Shown piece after piece: positions 23,133 to 34,912 of a DNA stretch of 64,000 nt. Below the pieces are notes generated by a model, which saw only the letters and a program-made list of their open reading frames with translations, was not told the DNA's origin and did not search any database. The DNA is from Ceratobasidium sp. AG-K (taxonomy: Eukaryota > Basidiomycota > Agaricomycetes > Cantharellales > Ceratobasidiaceae): assembly GCA_037039685.1 (NCBI GenBank), contig JAWNGF010000004.1, positions 4,402,001 through 4,466,000 on the forward strand. The letters are read 5' to 3'. The position numbers and the translations under genes were made by a program. Numbering within the stretch: position 1 is the stretch's first letter; each line of letters starts with the position of its first letter.

Positions 23133-26026
23133 TTAGCACCCAATATGTATGAACGGCGCCCATCGCGCTATGTCCTCCTTTCCCACTTTTTCCCGTAACT
23201 GGGCTAAGGCTTGATGCAACGCCCTCGCTGACTTTGTATGATCCATCTTTCCGTCCTTCAGCAGCTCCTCATATACTAGATCGGCTACTTCCGGCCCATC
23301 TTCGTCAGCTATGCTCCACATTGTGCCAATCACACTCGGATATCCTGCCATCAGCATCCCTGCAGCGAGGTGCACGGCCTCATCTGGCATGTTCTTGTCC
23401 CCTGTGGCAGTCTGGCAGGCTGAGAGAAAAGCGAGACCTTTGTTCGTGAACGACCGCTTCGTGATGGCGGCGAGCGTGAGGTTGCCGTCGTGAAGGTGAA
23501 AGGCACTCTTCATGGGATCATATATATCCTGGCTACCATGACATGCCATGTGAACCCAGCTGAACTGGTCCATCGCGTCCAGCACTTGTTCAACAGTCGC
23601 TTCGTCATCCTCAAGTTGGAGATAATACTCGGAGCAAGCATGCTCATGGATAACAGCGAGCTCTTTTGTAATGCATGGTAGACTGTTCAAGCGGGGTGTA
23701 TTCTCTTGACCTACAGCGAGTATTCCGCAGGTAGAGCTCAAGTCGGATGACTGGCTCGAGATCAAAGCGCTGAGGGTCGGGGTATACGACGAGATCACCA
23801 AGTCGAATGTGCTGGGCTGTGAGAGGTCGCGGCTAGGACGAGCCGCGTGGAGTGGAAGAAATGAGAGCAGACCCGATGTACACCAAGTGATGTGAGGTAG
23901 CTGATCAGCTGGCAATTCGCGCTGTGTAGCCGACGATGAGGTAAGTCCCTGGCGGATGATCTGCATGTTATACGTACCGTGTATCCAAGAAAGCCAAGCA
24001 CTGGCCCCACCACGCCGGACCATAGACTCTCTAGTGAGCTCTGGAGGGATCCCAGCGGGTTTAGCCGAGGTCCGGGTCTTCGATCCCGCACCTGATCAAA
24101 CACATTCTGGCGAGCTGAGATTGCTTGTTCGGAAGAGAAGTGTGGGAGGGCAACATGGGAGATAGTGTCATTGTTAGGATGAAGTATCAACGCATCACAA
24201 CGAGACCCATGCAAGTTGATGACTGCAATGGGGTGAGCTTTGGCAGCACTCAGCAGCCGAACCGCCATCGGAGGACGCAAGAAATCTTCGAATCCTAGCA
24301 TCGATCGAACCTTCTCCAGGAGGCTATCCCACTCGAGAGCCAGCTGTATGTGTGTGCTAGCTTCCTGGCCCAAGTCAAGTTCACTTGTCACAGGAATTAA
24401 GGACGGAGATGATCGGGATCCTGCATGCTCGAGCTGGCTACCAATACTGACAAGGTCTTCGGCGAGCTTTGAGTCGTAACGGGAAAGGCGTTCGAAAGGC
24501 GTGCGAAGTTGAGCGATCTGACCCCAAACAATGGACCGACCTGCTTCCAGCCACTCAAGAGCTCGGTCGTACGCACCAGTGGAAATTGCGTGTGATGCAG
24601 CTTCAGTGGCAAAGCTGCTTACATCTGCAACGAGCTCATAACGGCGAGTAATGGTGGTGCCAATCCAGATGAGCTGTGGGATGAGAGACATAGCCTGCTG
24701 ATATGCAGGCAGAGGAGAGGGCATGGCGTCGTAGGAGGAGAGTTTAGCCCATCGTTGGCACGCGTTGAATCGAACGGACGGAGGCCCTGTGAGTGAATGT
24801 GAAGCTGTGTTGAACGATGAAGCGGCAGACTGCAGGTCTAAAGACTGGTTGAGAAGCCTGAATCGAGTCTCGTATGAGTTACCGAGGTTGTTGAGATATC
24901 CTGGCTTGTCTGGATGGCCATCAGGAGTGAGCGAAACGGCCTGTGCTTGGGACTCGATGGCTTTGTTCAGGTCCGGGAGCTCGCCCAGACGCCCGAATCG
25001 AGTCTCGTATGAGTTACCGAGGTTGTTGAGTGTTGCTGGCTTGTCTGGATGGCCATCAGGAGTGAGCGAAACGGCCTGTGCTTGGGACTCGATGGCTTTG
25101 TTCAGGTCCGGGAGCTCGCCCAGACGCCCGAATCGAGTCTCGTATGAAACTCCGAGGTTGTTGAGTCTTCCTGGCTTGTCTGGATGGCCATCAGGAGTGA
25201 GCGAAACGGCCTGTGCTTGGGACTCGATGGCTTTGTTCAGGTCCGGGAGCTCGCCCAGACGCCCGAATCGAGTCTCGTATGAGTTACCGAGGTTGTTGAG
25301 TGTTGCTGGCTTGTCTGGATGGCCATCAGGAGTGAGCGAAACGGCCTGTGCTTGGGACTCGATGGCTTTGTTCAGGTCGGGGAGCTCGCCCAGACGCCCG
25401 AATCGAGTCTCGTATGAAACTCCGAGGTTGTTGAGATATCCTGGCTTGTCTGGATGGCCATCAGGAGTGAGCGAAACGGCCTGTGCTTGGGACTCGATGG
25501 CTTTGTTCAGGTCCGGGAGCTCGCCCAGACGCCCGAATCGAGTCTCGTATGAGTTACCGAGGTTGTTGAGATATCCTGGCTTGTCTGGATGGCCATCAGG
25601 AGTGAGCGAAACGGCCTGTGCTTTGGACTCGATGGCTTTGTTCAGGTCCGGGAGCTCGCCCAGACGCCCAAATCGAGTCTGGTATGAAACTCCGAGATTG
25701 TTGAGTGTTGCTGGCTTGTGTGGATGGCCATCAGGAGTGAGCGAAATGGCCTGTGCTTGGGACTCGATGGCATTGCTCAAGTCGCAAATCCGACCCAGAC
25801 GTCCAAATCGAGACTCATATGCACACCCGAGATTGTTGAGCAGACCCCACCATTCGGTCTGGGAACCGCGTAATAGGGCAACAGCTACCCCCCAATACTC
25901 GATCGCCTCGTCAATATCTTCAATGGCCCCTGTGCGCTCGAATCGCTGGTACGCCGATACTCCCAAGGTCGACAACTCCTGGGCCTGGTCTTGGTCTTCA
26001 TATGGTGATCTGGAGGCCAGTTCCCC
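23133..26026 (-). CDS. TPR-CHAT protein (tetratricopeptide repeats plus caspase-like CHAT peptidase), 5' end unresolved
   Basis: Two certain exons, 26026-23978 and 23921-23133, joined across a 56-nt intron. The first starts at a CTAACAG acceptor (26033-26027), so the true start lies in an upstream exon; an ATG at 26410 opening MSQTDLPRQMKGL, with a donor at 26293, is a candidate. The protein has about eight 45-residue TPR units (GRLGELPDLNKAIESQAQAV type), a helical linker and a C-terminal CHAT domain. The peptidase dyad is visible: His in HMACHGSQD (codon 23540-23538) and Cys in LSACQTATGD (codon 23417-23415). Bacterial TPR-CHAT proteins are proteases in defence and cell death; fungal CHAT proteins are thought to act similarly in self/non-self responses. 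The ligand and target are unknown. The repeats encode an equally long antisense frame that is a shadow. Confidence 0.85.
24861..25860 (-). repeat. 135-bp tandem repeats encoding 45-residue TPR units
   Basis: Units start at 24861, 24996, 25131, 25266, 25401, 25536, 25671 and 25806, an exact 135-bp period (AATCGAGTCTCGTATGA at most starts). The inner six are almost identical at DNA level and differ mainly in one short block (GYLNNLGNS, ATLNNLGNS or GRLNNLGVS types). The outer ones are more diverged, a pattern of recent unit duplication or gene conversion. Confidence 0.9.
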
Positions 26027-26033
26027 CTGTTAG

Positions 26034-28430
26034 TCATATCCGAGCAGTGTTCTGCCCCTGCTGGCGCTGTGTTCTTGAGACGAACATACCTCATCTCCAT
26101 CAGATTATTCACTTTTCACCCTACAGCGTACTTAGTCGCGTATCCCTCCAGGCATCCGCGTCGTGGTTTATCAATGCGCGAGGTGCTTGTTACTCCGGTG
26201 TCCTGGTCCACCAAAGCGCCCGTGACAAGCCTCACTTGTGCCACTTGGCGTCCATCGTTTCTCCCGCGTTGAACATTCGATACGTGCGCTCACCGTTCCT
26301 CCTCTTACGCAGTTCGTGCAGTCGTCTATCACTTGCTCCAAGCGACTTCGTGCGAGCAGTGCTTCACCCGCAAGTCCTTTCATCTGCCTCGGTAAATCGG
26401 TCTGACTCATATTTGAATGTGCTGTAATGGGCAGATGGATTGGCCTGAACCGCATTGATCTCCCAATCAGTGCCCGCTTCACCTCGTGTTATCATCGCCC
26501 CTCGCTTTCCTCCGCCCTTCACTGCCAATGCAATACAACAGCGTTGCGTGGAGGCTGTGGTTTTGGCGAAGCATACTGACACTTATGAGTTTCGCCCCGG
26601 TCCCACCTACGCGGAAGAATAGGTCATCAGTAAAATCCTCTTTCGGTCCAAAGATTTGAGCTTGGCCTACCTGCCAAGCTGTGTTTCTGTCCACGTAGAT
26701 TATTGATGAAACATACACTGGCTGCGAGTACAGCAATGTGGGCTCGATCTGGTGGATCGCCCAAGGCCAGTTCGGATCCACTTGCCAAATTAGGCAGCCC
26801 AAAATTCACTAGCAAAGTTCAACATACTTTGAATCCTTCGCTCAAGTACCCAGCTCTCAAGGCGAGTAAGTACAACAGTACTTGACATGTGCAGCGCTCG
26901 GTTCCACTCAAACGACGCGCAGCTCACGCCAAAGTCCGTTTGCTCGTGTGTATTCATTCAAAATGTGTTCATAGGATTATGTACAATCTCCAGGGACTGC
27001 GCGAGAAATACCAATCAGCGTTTCGCCTTTTTTCATCCTTTCGTCATTCTTGGGTATAAATAGGTGGTGGCTGCGGTTGCTGGTGTACCGTAGCGGCAAT
27101 TGAGCGTGTAGAGAGGGCTATTATTCATTATTGTGAGAAGCCAGTCGAGGGAGACGGGTCATCGAATAACGGCATCGATTTTATTAATAAATCGCGTACA
27201 ACCCTGTCAGGACCGTCGCGGCTTGACGTGTGATGGTATACGGGTGGAGTCATCCACGCATGGGGAAATTAGCATCCTGGAGACTACGAAAGGCTCTAGG
27301 GGCTCACTGATGGCAATGCTTAGCTCCGTGATGGGGGATTCCTGGGGCGCCGGTGCGAGCATGGTCGCGCTCTCCATCACTCAAGGACACGCGTCCGGGT
27401 AAGCGCCGTTTCCAGTCCCAGGTAAATTAGGTTGCTTAGGGCCGCGTCGAACTCCTTCGAGACAGAGTATCTTAGAACGACGTAGGTTTTGACGTAAGCC
27501 AGGCACCGATGCAGGGCTGTCGGGTCAAGGGACGGGTGCAGCAGTGGTCCTGCTTTGTCCGTGTACAGGGTCCGTGGCTGGGATGCTCTGCCGGTGGCGG
27601 GCTCAATGATCATCCAGACAGATAGATCGGATTATGAGGGCCATAGAAGGGGATAATTCAAGGACGGAAGAGCGCTCGCCTGATGGTGGTGCACGCCACG
27701 GCTACGTGCAGCGGCGAGTCGAGAACGTACTTGGAATCACATGGGTTGGTCGCAGAGCTCGGGTTAGGCAGTGGAATATATTGGAATGAATGGAGGCTTT
27801 CGAGGTCGCTGAAGTGTTGACTGAGTTGGCTGGGAGAAACTACAGAATTCTATCATCAGCAGCCGTCGCTTGCCGAATGTGCGTTGAACGAATCTAGATG
27901 ATTTCGAGTGCAAGTCCACATGTGCCAGGAGGTATCGTATCGGCAGCTGCGTTTGAACCCCTTGGGTCGGCTATGCGGGTGGGAGGAGAGTGGATAATGT
28001 ATCAGCAGCATGACGAGTGTCGTGGTAGATTCAGAATCGAATCAAATTGTTTGGCGCCTGCCGCAAATCCTTGATCCTGAGCCTCGACGGCGAGCGCACG
28101 ATCAAACTTGGAAGGATCACCTATTACCGAGTAATCCCCGTCGCTTTCCAAGGCAAGAGACGCACATGAGCGATCCACCCAGCCCTACTCTCTCGAAATA
28201 CGGACCCAGAATTTATCCCAGCAATGGTACTCGACGCGGTTGTCCAGTCCCATACCTATTAGCGTCGAGAGTAATGTCCATGTTTATGGCGCTAGTAGCT
28301 TACAAAATTAGCCTGATCTAAGTTTGAGGACCCTCCGCACAATGGAGGGAACCTTGGCGAGCGAGATGGTTATTTGCCCTTGCTTGGCTGCTGACGAAGC
28401 CTCGTCCGCTTATAATAACCTGGTTCCTTG
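26034..28430. other. Gene-poor stretch
   Basis: The first about 400 bp probably hold the 5' exon(s) and promoter of the TPR-CHAT gene. A minus frame at 26479-26802 has no recognisable domain. A TATAAATA at about 27055-27062 has no obvious gene after it. No repeats or element ends recognised. Confidence 0.4.
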
Positions 28431-28442
28431 TAGCCACGTCAG
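28431..28442 (+). promoter_or_regulatory. TAGCCACGTCAG element upstream of the helicase paralog
   Basis: Identical 12-mer to 13410-13421, at nearly the same distance from the ATG (28 against 25 bp). It contains the TGACGTGG bZIP site on the opposite strand. Confidence 0.4.
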
Positions 28443-28469
28443 CCACGAAGCTCACCAACGCAGTCAACC

Positions 28470-29149
28470 ATGGCTACCAGTGACTTTGCAATCAGTATTG
28501 ATATACTCGACAAAAACGCGCCTCAAATTGTGCAAGTCCACGTAGTCGACAGGTCCATTCTTTCCGATAAGGATGCCTCATTTATCCTGGACCAACTGCA
28601 GCCCCGAGCTGGGGTTCCAACCGACGATCAAAGCCACAAACCGTATCTTGGAGTCGATCTATTCTACGGCAAGGATCATGCAGTAAAGGGTCTGGTCTTC
28701 GCCACACGGACTCGCGCCCTCGCCATTCGGATACCCGATGGTACAGCCAAGCTCAGCGCCACTAAGTACGAGCAGAAACAGGCCAAACCAGAGATGACCA
28801 AAGAGAAGCCCCATCAGCGACCCAAAGGAAAATCCAAACCCAATGTCCCTACCGAGACTTCGCCTTACGAAAAGCTGAACAATCTGCTCAAATCTAATCT
28901 AGCGGCGTTTGGCATGGCTCAGATTTCGCTTACTCTATGGGATACGTTGCGTGAGAGGGTGGAGGGGGTCAACTTGTCAACCGCGGTTTCTGATACGATC
29001 CCTCTGCCGTCACGGATCGTCCCCGATTCGACTATAGCCGACGATGCGGATGATACAGCATCTTCCTCAAAACGCGAAAAGCAGGGAGCAGGTCGAGGTG
29101 GTAAAAAGGACAACAATCAAGCTAATCGCGGAGGTAAACGCGGGAAAGG
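28470..29149 (+). pseudogene. Helicase paralog, exon 1, cut by copia insertion
   Basis: Exon 1 of a second SF1 helicase gene. It aligns along its length with exon 1 of the gene at 13446: VDRSIL, YKPYVGIDLFYG against HKPYLGVDLFYG, GLVFAT-TRAL, AAFGMAQISLTLWDTL and GVNLSTA. It ends in a Gly/Arg/Lys tract. At 29150, inside codon GG-C, it is interrupted by the copia LTR. The rest of the gene resumes at 59225. The ATG sits in the same position relative to the upstream element as in the intact paralog. Confidence 0.85.
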
Positions 29150-29429
29150 TATTGAGAATCGAATGGAATGGAATCGAATGTACACGTACTACTTACTGAA
29201 TATGTACGATTGACTGGCTGTGTGCTGACTGATTATTCTTGTGCTGACTGAGAGTACACGTATTCGTGTTACTAATTGTTCTTTCACTCTTGTTCTATGT
29301 TCTACGTCCACATGTATATAAAGTCGATTGCGTATTCGCTATATACATCATCCTTGTAGTCCTACTTCCACTGCGCGGCCTAGCTAAGAAGCTCATTGAG
29401 TGCGAGACGTTCTCGGTAATATCTCAATA
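29150..29429 (+). repeat. Copia 5' LTR
   Basis: 280 bp with inverted ends TATTGAGA/TCTCAATA and a TATATAAAG-like promoter box near 29314. It differs from the 3' LTR by one short indel in a GAATC/GAATG run and about nine substitutions. Confidence 0.9.
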
Positions 29430-29443
29430 GGTTATGAGCCCTG
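29430..29443 (+). other. Primer binding site, half-tRNA(iMet) type
   Basis: GGTTATGAGCCCTG begins immediately after the LTR. It is the reverse complement of CAGGGCTCATAACC, which from memory is the anticodon stem-loop of fungal initiator tRNA-Met. Copia and Ty5-type elements prime from such a cleaved half tRNA rather than its 3' end. Confidence 0.7.
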
Positions 29444-29478
29444 ATTGGCTCTCTTAGGCATTCACATCGTTTTATTAC

Positions 29479-32400
29479 TTGCCCACCGTGTCTTCTGCGT
29501 CCTCAAACGGACAGCTCTCTACCCCAGAGAATTCGCCTCAACAACGACCAGTCGAGGTCTCTCCCGACGTTACCACATCTGAAGACGAGGTCTCACTTGA
29601 CCTCCAACCCGAATTCGCCGATCCCGAACCAACCGGTTTCGTTAATCCCGATTACTACGAACAACTTGACATCGCTCTTCCCGGATCTCCAGTCACCGAT
29701 CCAACCTACCAGCCACCTTATATCAACCAATTACACACTCAGCTCGTTAATTCTGCTTACGGCAGTGCGCAATACCATCGACTACTTTCTTTTTTAGCCG
29801 ATTATCAAAATCTACTCGATTTTTACGAGCCCGACGAGGCTGCACAGATTACTCGTGAAGAAGCCGAGGCACTCGAACCGTTCCTATTCGAACTCGAGCA
29901 CGTCGGATACCCATCTCCGCCACCCACTCCTATCGTCACATACGTCGTTTTTCAACCAATCACATACCAATTTCCCAACATGCAAGCAGTCGGCAATATT
30001 TCCGACAATAATTACAAGTTTCCGCCACCTTCTGGACGCGATAATTACCCAATTTGGAGCATTCAAGTACAAGATATGCTCATCGAAACCAAACTATGGG
30101 AATATGTTGGCGGAAATAATACCAACCGTCTCGTAGTTATAGCTGCAATCCAACAGCAAATGACTGGTAATCAAGGTGCCCATGTGGCTGTACCTGGCGT
30201 CGCAGGAGTTACTCAGCAAAACGTCGATGATTGGGAAAAGAACAATCGCAAAGCACTCGGAATAATTCGAAGGCGTATAGATGCCGCCCCTATGATTCAT
30301 GTAGCAAGACTCGACACAGCATCGGCAGTATGGGCCCGATTGCGACAAGTCTATCAGACCATTGGCACAGCTGCCATGACATTACTCCAAAACCAATTTA
30401 CCGGACTCCGCATGTCCGAATCAGACGATGTGGAGGAACACATTAAGAAATTGCGTTCGATTTTCGATAAACTCAATACAGCACTTCTAGCCGAAGGTTC
30501 CAACCCAATAATTGAACTTGAATTCATCCGACAATTACTTGCATCTTTGCCCGAATCTTGGCAATATTTGGTCTCGGTAATTGACCAAACACCTGTTCAA
30601 GGCGATAACAAAGGTATCCAGTTATCTGCCAACATCACATCGCGTTTATTGGCGGAATATCATCGCCGTAAAGATCAAACAGGCGAAAAAGCGTTTTTTG
30701 CATCGAATCGGCCTAATAACCGCCCTCAACAACAAGGAAATGCGTCAGATCGACTTGACAAATGATGCAATAATTGCAACATCCATGGGCACATCAAACG
30801 CGAATGTCGCAAGCCCGGAGGAGGCGCATACAAGGGCGGAAATCGATCAAACAACAACGGTAACAACTCGAATCGCAACAACAATGGCAGAAATCGAAAT
30901 TCCAATAACAATCAAGGCCAAAACAACAACCCAGGTGGACAAAACAATCGAAATCGTAATAATGGCAACCAGAATTGGGGCAGCAACTCTGGAAATCAAG
31001 GGGGAAATCGAAATCAACAACAAACAAACACCCCACAGCCGCAAACAGCGCATATAGCCAACACTTCTGATGGCGAAATCGCTTTTTCCTTCCACGGAAA
31101 CTTCGATAATTGTGATCTTTTTGACACACAGCCTTATCCTCCTAATGGCCCCAATTTTTCGAACCTTCCAGACCGAGTCCAAGCATACATTTCCGATTGT
31201 CTAGACCCATCAAAACTCACCATCAATGGCCAATCAGAACAACAATTTGGTTTCCCATTTGATGACGCCTGGATTGTTGACACAGCAGCATCCTGCCATG
31301 TGACAAATTGCCGAGAACACTTGATCAACTTTGTTCCATTTGAATTGACAGTAACCGGCATTGGTGGCAGCGCAAAGATTACTGGAATGGGCAACATTAT
31401 TCTACACACATCAACAACTAGTCCAAAGGTCCTAGGAAACATCACCAAATGGACAGGTTGCCCTAACAACACAATTACTTTCAAAAATGTTGCTCTAGTC
31501 AAAGATAGCCCAGTAAACCTTATCTCCCTATCAGCATGGACTGATCAATATCCAAAACATATCTTTGCAATTCAAGGGGATTACATTTACACAAAACCAA
31601 CCCCCTCCAATGAAAGATTATTGGCTGTTGCCAAGAAGATTGGATACCGGAAATCTGGAAACTCCTGGTACCTTATTGCCACTACCAATATCAAACAAAC
31701 TGCTATGATCACCCATTCTCTTGACAACTGGCACATCATTCTAGGTCACACTTCCTATGAGAACATCATGTGCTTACAACACATTAAGGGAGTAAAGGGC
31801 ACCAACATCATCAAGGCACTAAAAACTTGGCACACCAATTGCATTGGATGTTTACTTGGAAAACAAACAGTGTGCCCATTTGGACAAGCAAAGATGAAAG
31901 AAGTCTGAAACATTGGCAATCTTATCTATTCTGATGTTTGGAGTCCAGCCCACACTGAATCCCTTCAAGGCAATTGATATTACATCATTTTTGTCAACAC
32001 AGCAAGCTGAGATAGCTTTATTGCCTTTATGAAAACCAAGGACCAAGCAGTTGACAAATACATTGTCTTTAGCGAGTGGCTGTTCACTCAGAAGAGCCTT
32101 GAAATCAAATGCATCCATTGTGATAATGGAAAAGAACTGATCAACAAGAAGTTGCAAGATTTCTGTGAAAACAAAGGAACTGAGATCACAACAACTGCCC
32201 CTTATTCATCACAACAGAATGGACCAGCAGAACGTTGCCACAGGACCCTGGCTGAACAAGCCCAATCAATGATGCATGCACACAGCAATACCAGGACAAA
32301 GCTGTACCTTTGGGAAGAAGCAATTTCATATGCCAACAAAATCTCAAACAACATGCCAACCTCCATAAATGGAAATTGGAATATCCCCCACAAAATAATG

Positions 32401-32571
32401 TTTGGAAAGACCATTGATATGTCTTATTTTCAACTATTTGGCACAACTTGCCATGTTCTGATCCAACATAAGGGTCATGACATATTAGCCACCAAAACAC
32501 ATACAGCCATCTTCACTGGCATATCAAACAATACTGGTGGTTCTTGGCAGTACCTGGCACTCCCTGATTGA
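29479..32571 (+). pseudogene. Copia gag-protease-integrase, interrupted
   Basis: One frame running from 29479 (a TTG; first ATG at 29980) to 32571, broken by TGA at 30763-30765, 31906-31908 and several more to 32010. Gag covers about the first 430 codons. Immediately after the first stop is a CCHC zinc knuckle (CNNCNIHGHIKREC), so the stop is most simply CGA changed to TGA inside Gag. An Asn/Gly-rich linker follows, then protease WIVDTAASCHV (31265-31300), the GAG-pre-integrase region with HxxxC and CxxC around 31730-31860, and the integrase core with D (SDVWSP), D (HCDNGKE) and E (NGPAERCHRT). Confidence 0.85.
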
Positions 32572-33226
32572 TCAATTCAAGAATCTCAAAACGTCTTCTT
32601 TCCCTGGCATTTGCCTTCCCCTGCAGCTTTAGGAGATGCACCCCCCCTAGGACTCTCTGAGGAGACAGAACCTTCTGATGAATGGATTGAAATCAAAGCA
32701 CCAACTGAGGGGGGAGATTGGACCTGAGAAGAAATCCAACACAGAATCAAAGCCAATTTCTCAGCAAAACAACAAGTCCACTTGGCCATCAACTTCCACC
32801 CTGACCACTATAAAAGATGATTCTTCTAGTCAGGGGGAGCACATTCCAATTCCTGCATCTTCCACAGCTCCACATGTTCCTATGCCACCAGCCTACTCTA
32901 AACCCTTGTGCACCCACACCACCAAACATTACACTCATAGCAATGTGGCGTCAGGTGCAGTATCCAGGGAACATCAAGAATTAATGTCTGATCATGGAAT
33001 AGCTTGTTCCCAAGAAGTTAATTGGATCAATGCAATGGAAGAGATCCATGAACGTGTTATGACAACAACTCAAGACCCTGACAACGTTGCTTCTTTTGTT
33101 TCAACTGACTGTGGTCTGTTGTTTGATACTGGTACCTTACCCAAACATGTTCTTCTTGCACTTAACTCTATCTACCAATCCTGTAATGACATTGCACCTT
33201 ATGCCAAAGAATGGTTTCAATGTAAC
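32572..33226 (+). pseudogene. Copia pol linker between integrase and RT
   Basis: After the stop at 32569-32571 frame 1 stays open to a stop at about 32726. A change to frame 2 near 32700 then continues the protein through a low-complexity linker to EWFQCN at 33226. The solo LTR inserted at 33227 separates it from the RT start at 34131; without it the two parts are in frame. Confidence 0.65.
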
Positions 33227-34125
33227 TGTTGCAACCTGCTAATGCCTATGGTTGACAACTGCTAATGGCCTTTGAGATGTGGAACAATATGTGATAAGTC
33301 TTCTATGACTCTATCACTAAGGTGGACAAACACTAGTCTTGTCAGTACAAGTCACTAGCTCCTAAGTCCAAGTGGCTGTGCTAAAGGCTAAGTAGCCAAG
33401 TGCCTCTGATCACACTGCAGGGAGAGTTGACAAGGCAAAGCAAGCTGGGGATGACCATGCTTGCAAGCCAGTATATATACTCAGAGAACACGTGAGTCAA
33501 AGTCCAAGTCATAAAGGGGGCTGCACAGGCCAGCCAATAGAAGACAGCATGAGTCATATGTCACAACCTTTTCTTCTTCTTCCTCTCTTCTTTCTGTTTG
33601 TCTTGTGTTTGGTCTTGTTCTCCTCGTCTTGGCGCATATAGTCGCCCTTGTGTAAGCCATGATTGTGGGACATGCCTCCCTGGCCTGTTCCCTTGTCTCC
33701 TTGTTGTCCATGGACTTATCACATTTCCTTTGTCTTGCCTTTGCTTCTCTTGTTCTGTTTTCCTTTGTTGCTTACTCTCTATTGTACATAGCCACAGTAG
33801 ATAGTATATATACCGGTGACTCAAGTCTTGCTCCCACAAGACTTGTTCTCTGGTTGTTTTCCCCATCACTTATTGCATGACTCACTTAGGCCTTAGTGCT
33901 GTACATTTGACCTTTGTCATCATCCCAACCCCCATCCTCACTGCCTGTGGAGTCTTGGCCTCCAAGGTTTGGCTAGGGTTGTGACATCATATGACTCATG
34001 GTGACACATCATCTATACACCTCACTAATCAAGGGAGAGGGCTCAACAAAGAGAAAGGGCGCTTAAGGTGCTGGTACAAGCCATGAGTCCGCAAACAGAG
34101 ACAGAGGGAGGGATGGGTCACAACA
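33227..34125 (+). mobile_element. Solo LTR inserted in copia pol
   Basis: 899 bp, beginning TGTTGCAACC and ending CACAACA, flanked by perfect 5-bp duplications GTAAC (33222-33226 and 34126-34130). Removing it with one duplicate joins copia pol in frame. It itself carries another solo LTR (33559-33986). A second, unfilled copy lies at 57727-58219. TGTTG/CAACA ends suggest a copia-type parent. Confidence 0.88.
33559..33986 (+). mobile_element. Solo LTR nested inside the solo LTR
   Basis: 428 bp with a perfect 10-bp terminal inverted repeat TGTCACAACC/GGTTGTGACA and perfect 5-bp duplications TCATA (33554-33558 and 33987-33991). The other copy of the host LTR has the empty site GAGTCATATGACTC at 58084-58097, proving insertion. 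A TATATATACC promoter-like box lies at about 33808. The parent family is not present in the window. Confidence 0.92.
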
Positions 34126-34130
34126 GTAAC

Positions 34131-34434
34131 CATAGAGCTCTGGTGACTCAGACTATTGGTAACCATGGCAACATCATCTTTGATGACCTTTCTCCTAGAT
34201 GGGTTAATGCTATCAATGACCCTATCCATGGTGATGCCTGGATTGAGGCCGGCCACTCTGAGTTTAACACGCTTAAACAAGCCAATGCATACAACAAAAT
34301 CAATTGGAATGACATTCCTCCTGGCAAACAAATTCTTACTTCTGGAATGGTAACCAAACTCAAACTTGATCAAGATTGGAACATTGCAAAGTACAAGGCA
34401 CACTGTGTAGTCCATGGCAACCATCAGATTGCTG
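34131..34434 (+). pseudogene. Copia reverse transcriptase, N-terminal part
   Basis: Continues copia pol in frame after the solo LTR. It reads DAWIEAGHSEFNTLKQANAY, then IPPGKQIL and YKAHCVVHGNHQ, the start of the copia RT domain. It stops where the gypsy LTR begins at 34435. The catalytic YVDD-type region never appears, so several hundred residues were lost. Confidence 0.8.
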
Positions 34435-34891
34435 TGTCATGAGCCAGCTCCCTCCATTGGACTCATCTGTTTTCTTGCCCGCTTGTAGTTTGCCTTGTGT
34501 TGTGTTTCTGTTTCCATCTGCCACGTTGCCACCTTCTTGTGGTTTTCTCTGTTACACTGTGTAACGTGGCTGTGCTTTTGTATGAGTCATGTCTGTTCAT
34601 ACAGCATGACTCACATGGACACTCCTGATTGGCAGACTGTTTTGACTTGTGTGGCTGTGCTTTGTATGACTTGGCCAATTTGTGAATATATATAGAGGAC
34701 CAACAAGCCTGGTAACCCCAGCTTGTTTTGTCTTGTCAAACATTCCCTCTGAGTGACACTTTGAACCACCCCTACCCTCAAGAGTCTACAGCCACTTAAG
34801 TGTGGTGCAATTCAAGAGGTATCTCAGGTCTTAGTGCCATCCACTCTCTCTCGCGGCTTGTCTCATAGGGACCAAGAAGAAGCTTACAACA
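34435..34891 (+). repeat. Gypsy copy B 5' LTR
   Basis: 457 bp, TGTCATGAGC to GCTTACAACA. It contains a TATATATAG box at 34687-34695, then AGCTTGTTTTGT at 34720-34731, complementary to the primer site at 34894-34904. Confidence 0.88.
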
Positions 34892-34912
34892 TTACAAAAC
34901 AAGCGTCACATT

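Noticed and set aside
24861..25860. CRISPR-like array
   Set aside because: Regular repeats but no spacers; the units are continuous coding TPR sequence in a eukaryote.
24765..26033. 422-codon plus-strand frame
   Set aside because: It is the antisense of the TPR repeats; the 135-bp period keeps the shadow frame open. The minus strand has TPR and CHAT motifs and introns.
26479..26802. 107-codon minus-strand frame as a gene
   Set aside because: No recognisable domain, no splice partners and unremarkable composition.
29150..29429. LTR ends at TGAGAA/ATCTCA instead of TATTGAGA/TCTCAATA
   Set aside because: The shorter ends leave no target duplication and a gap before the primer site. The longer ends give flush primer and polypurine sites and restore the gene frame.
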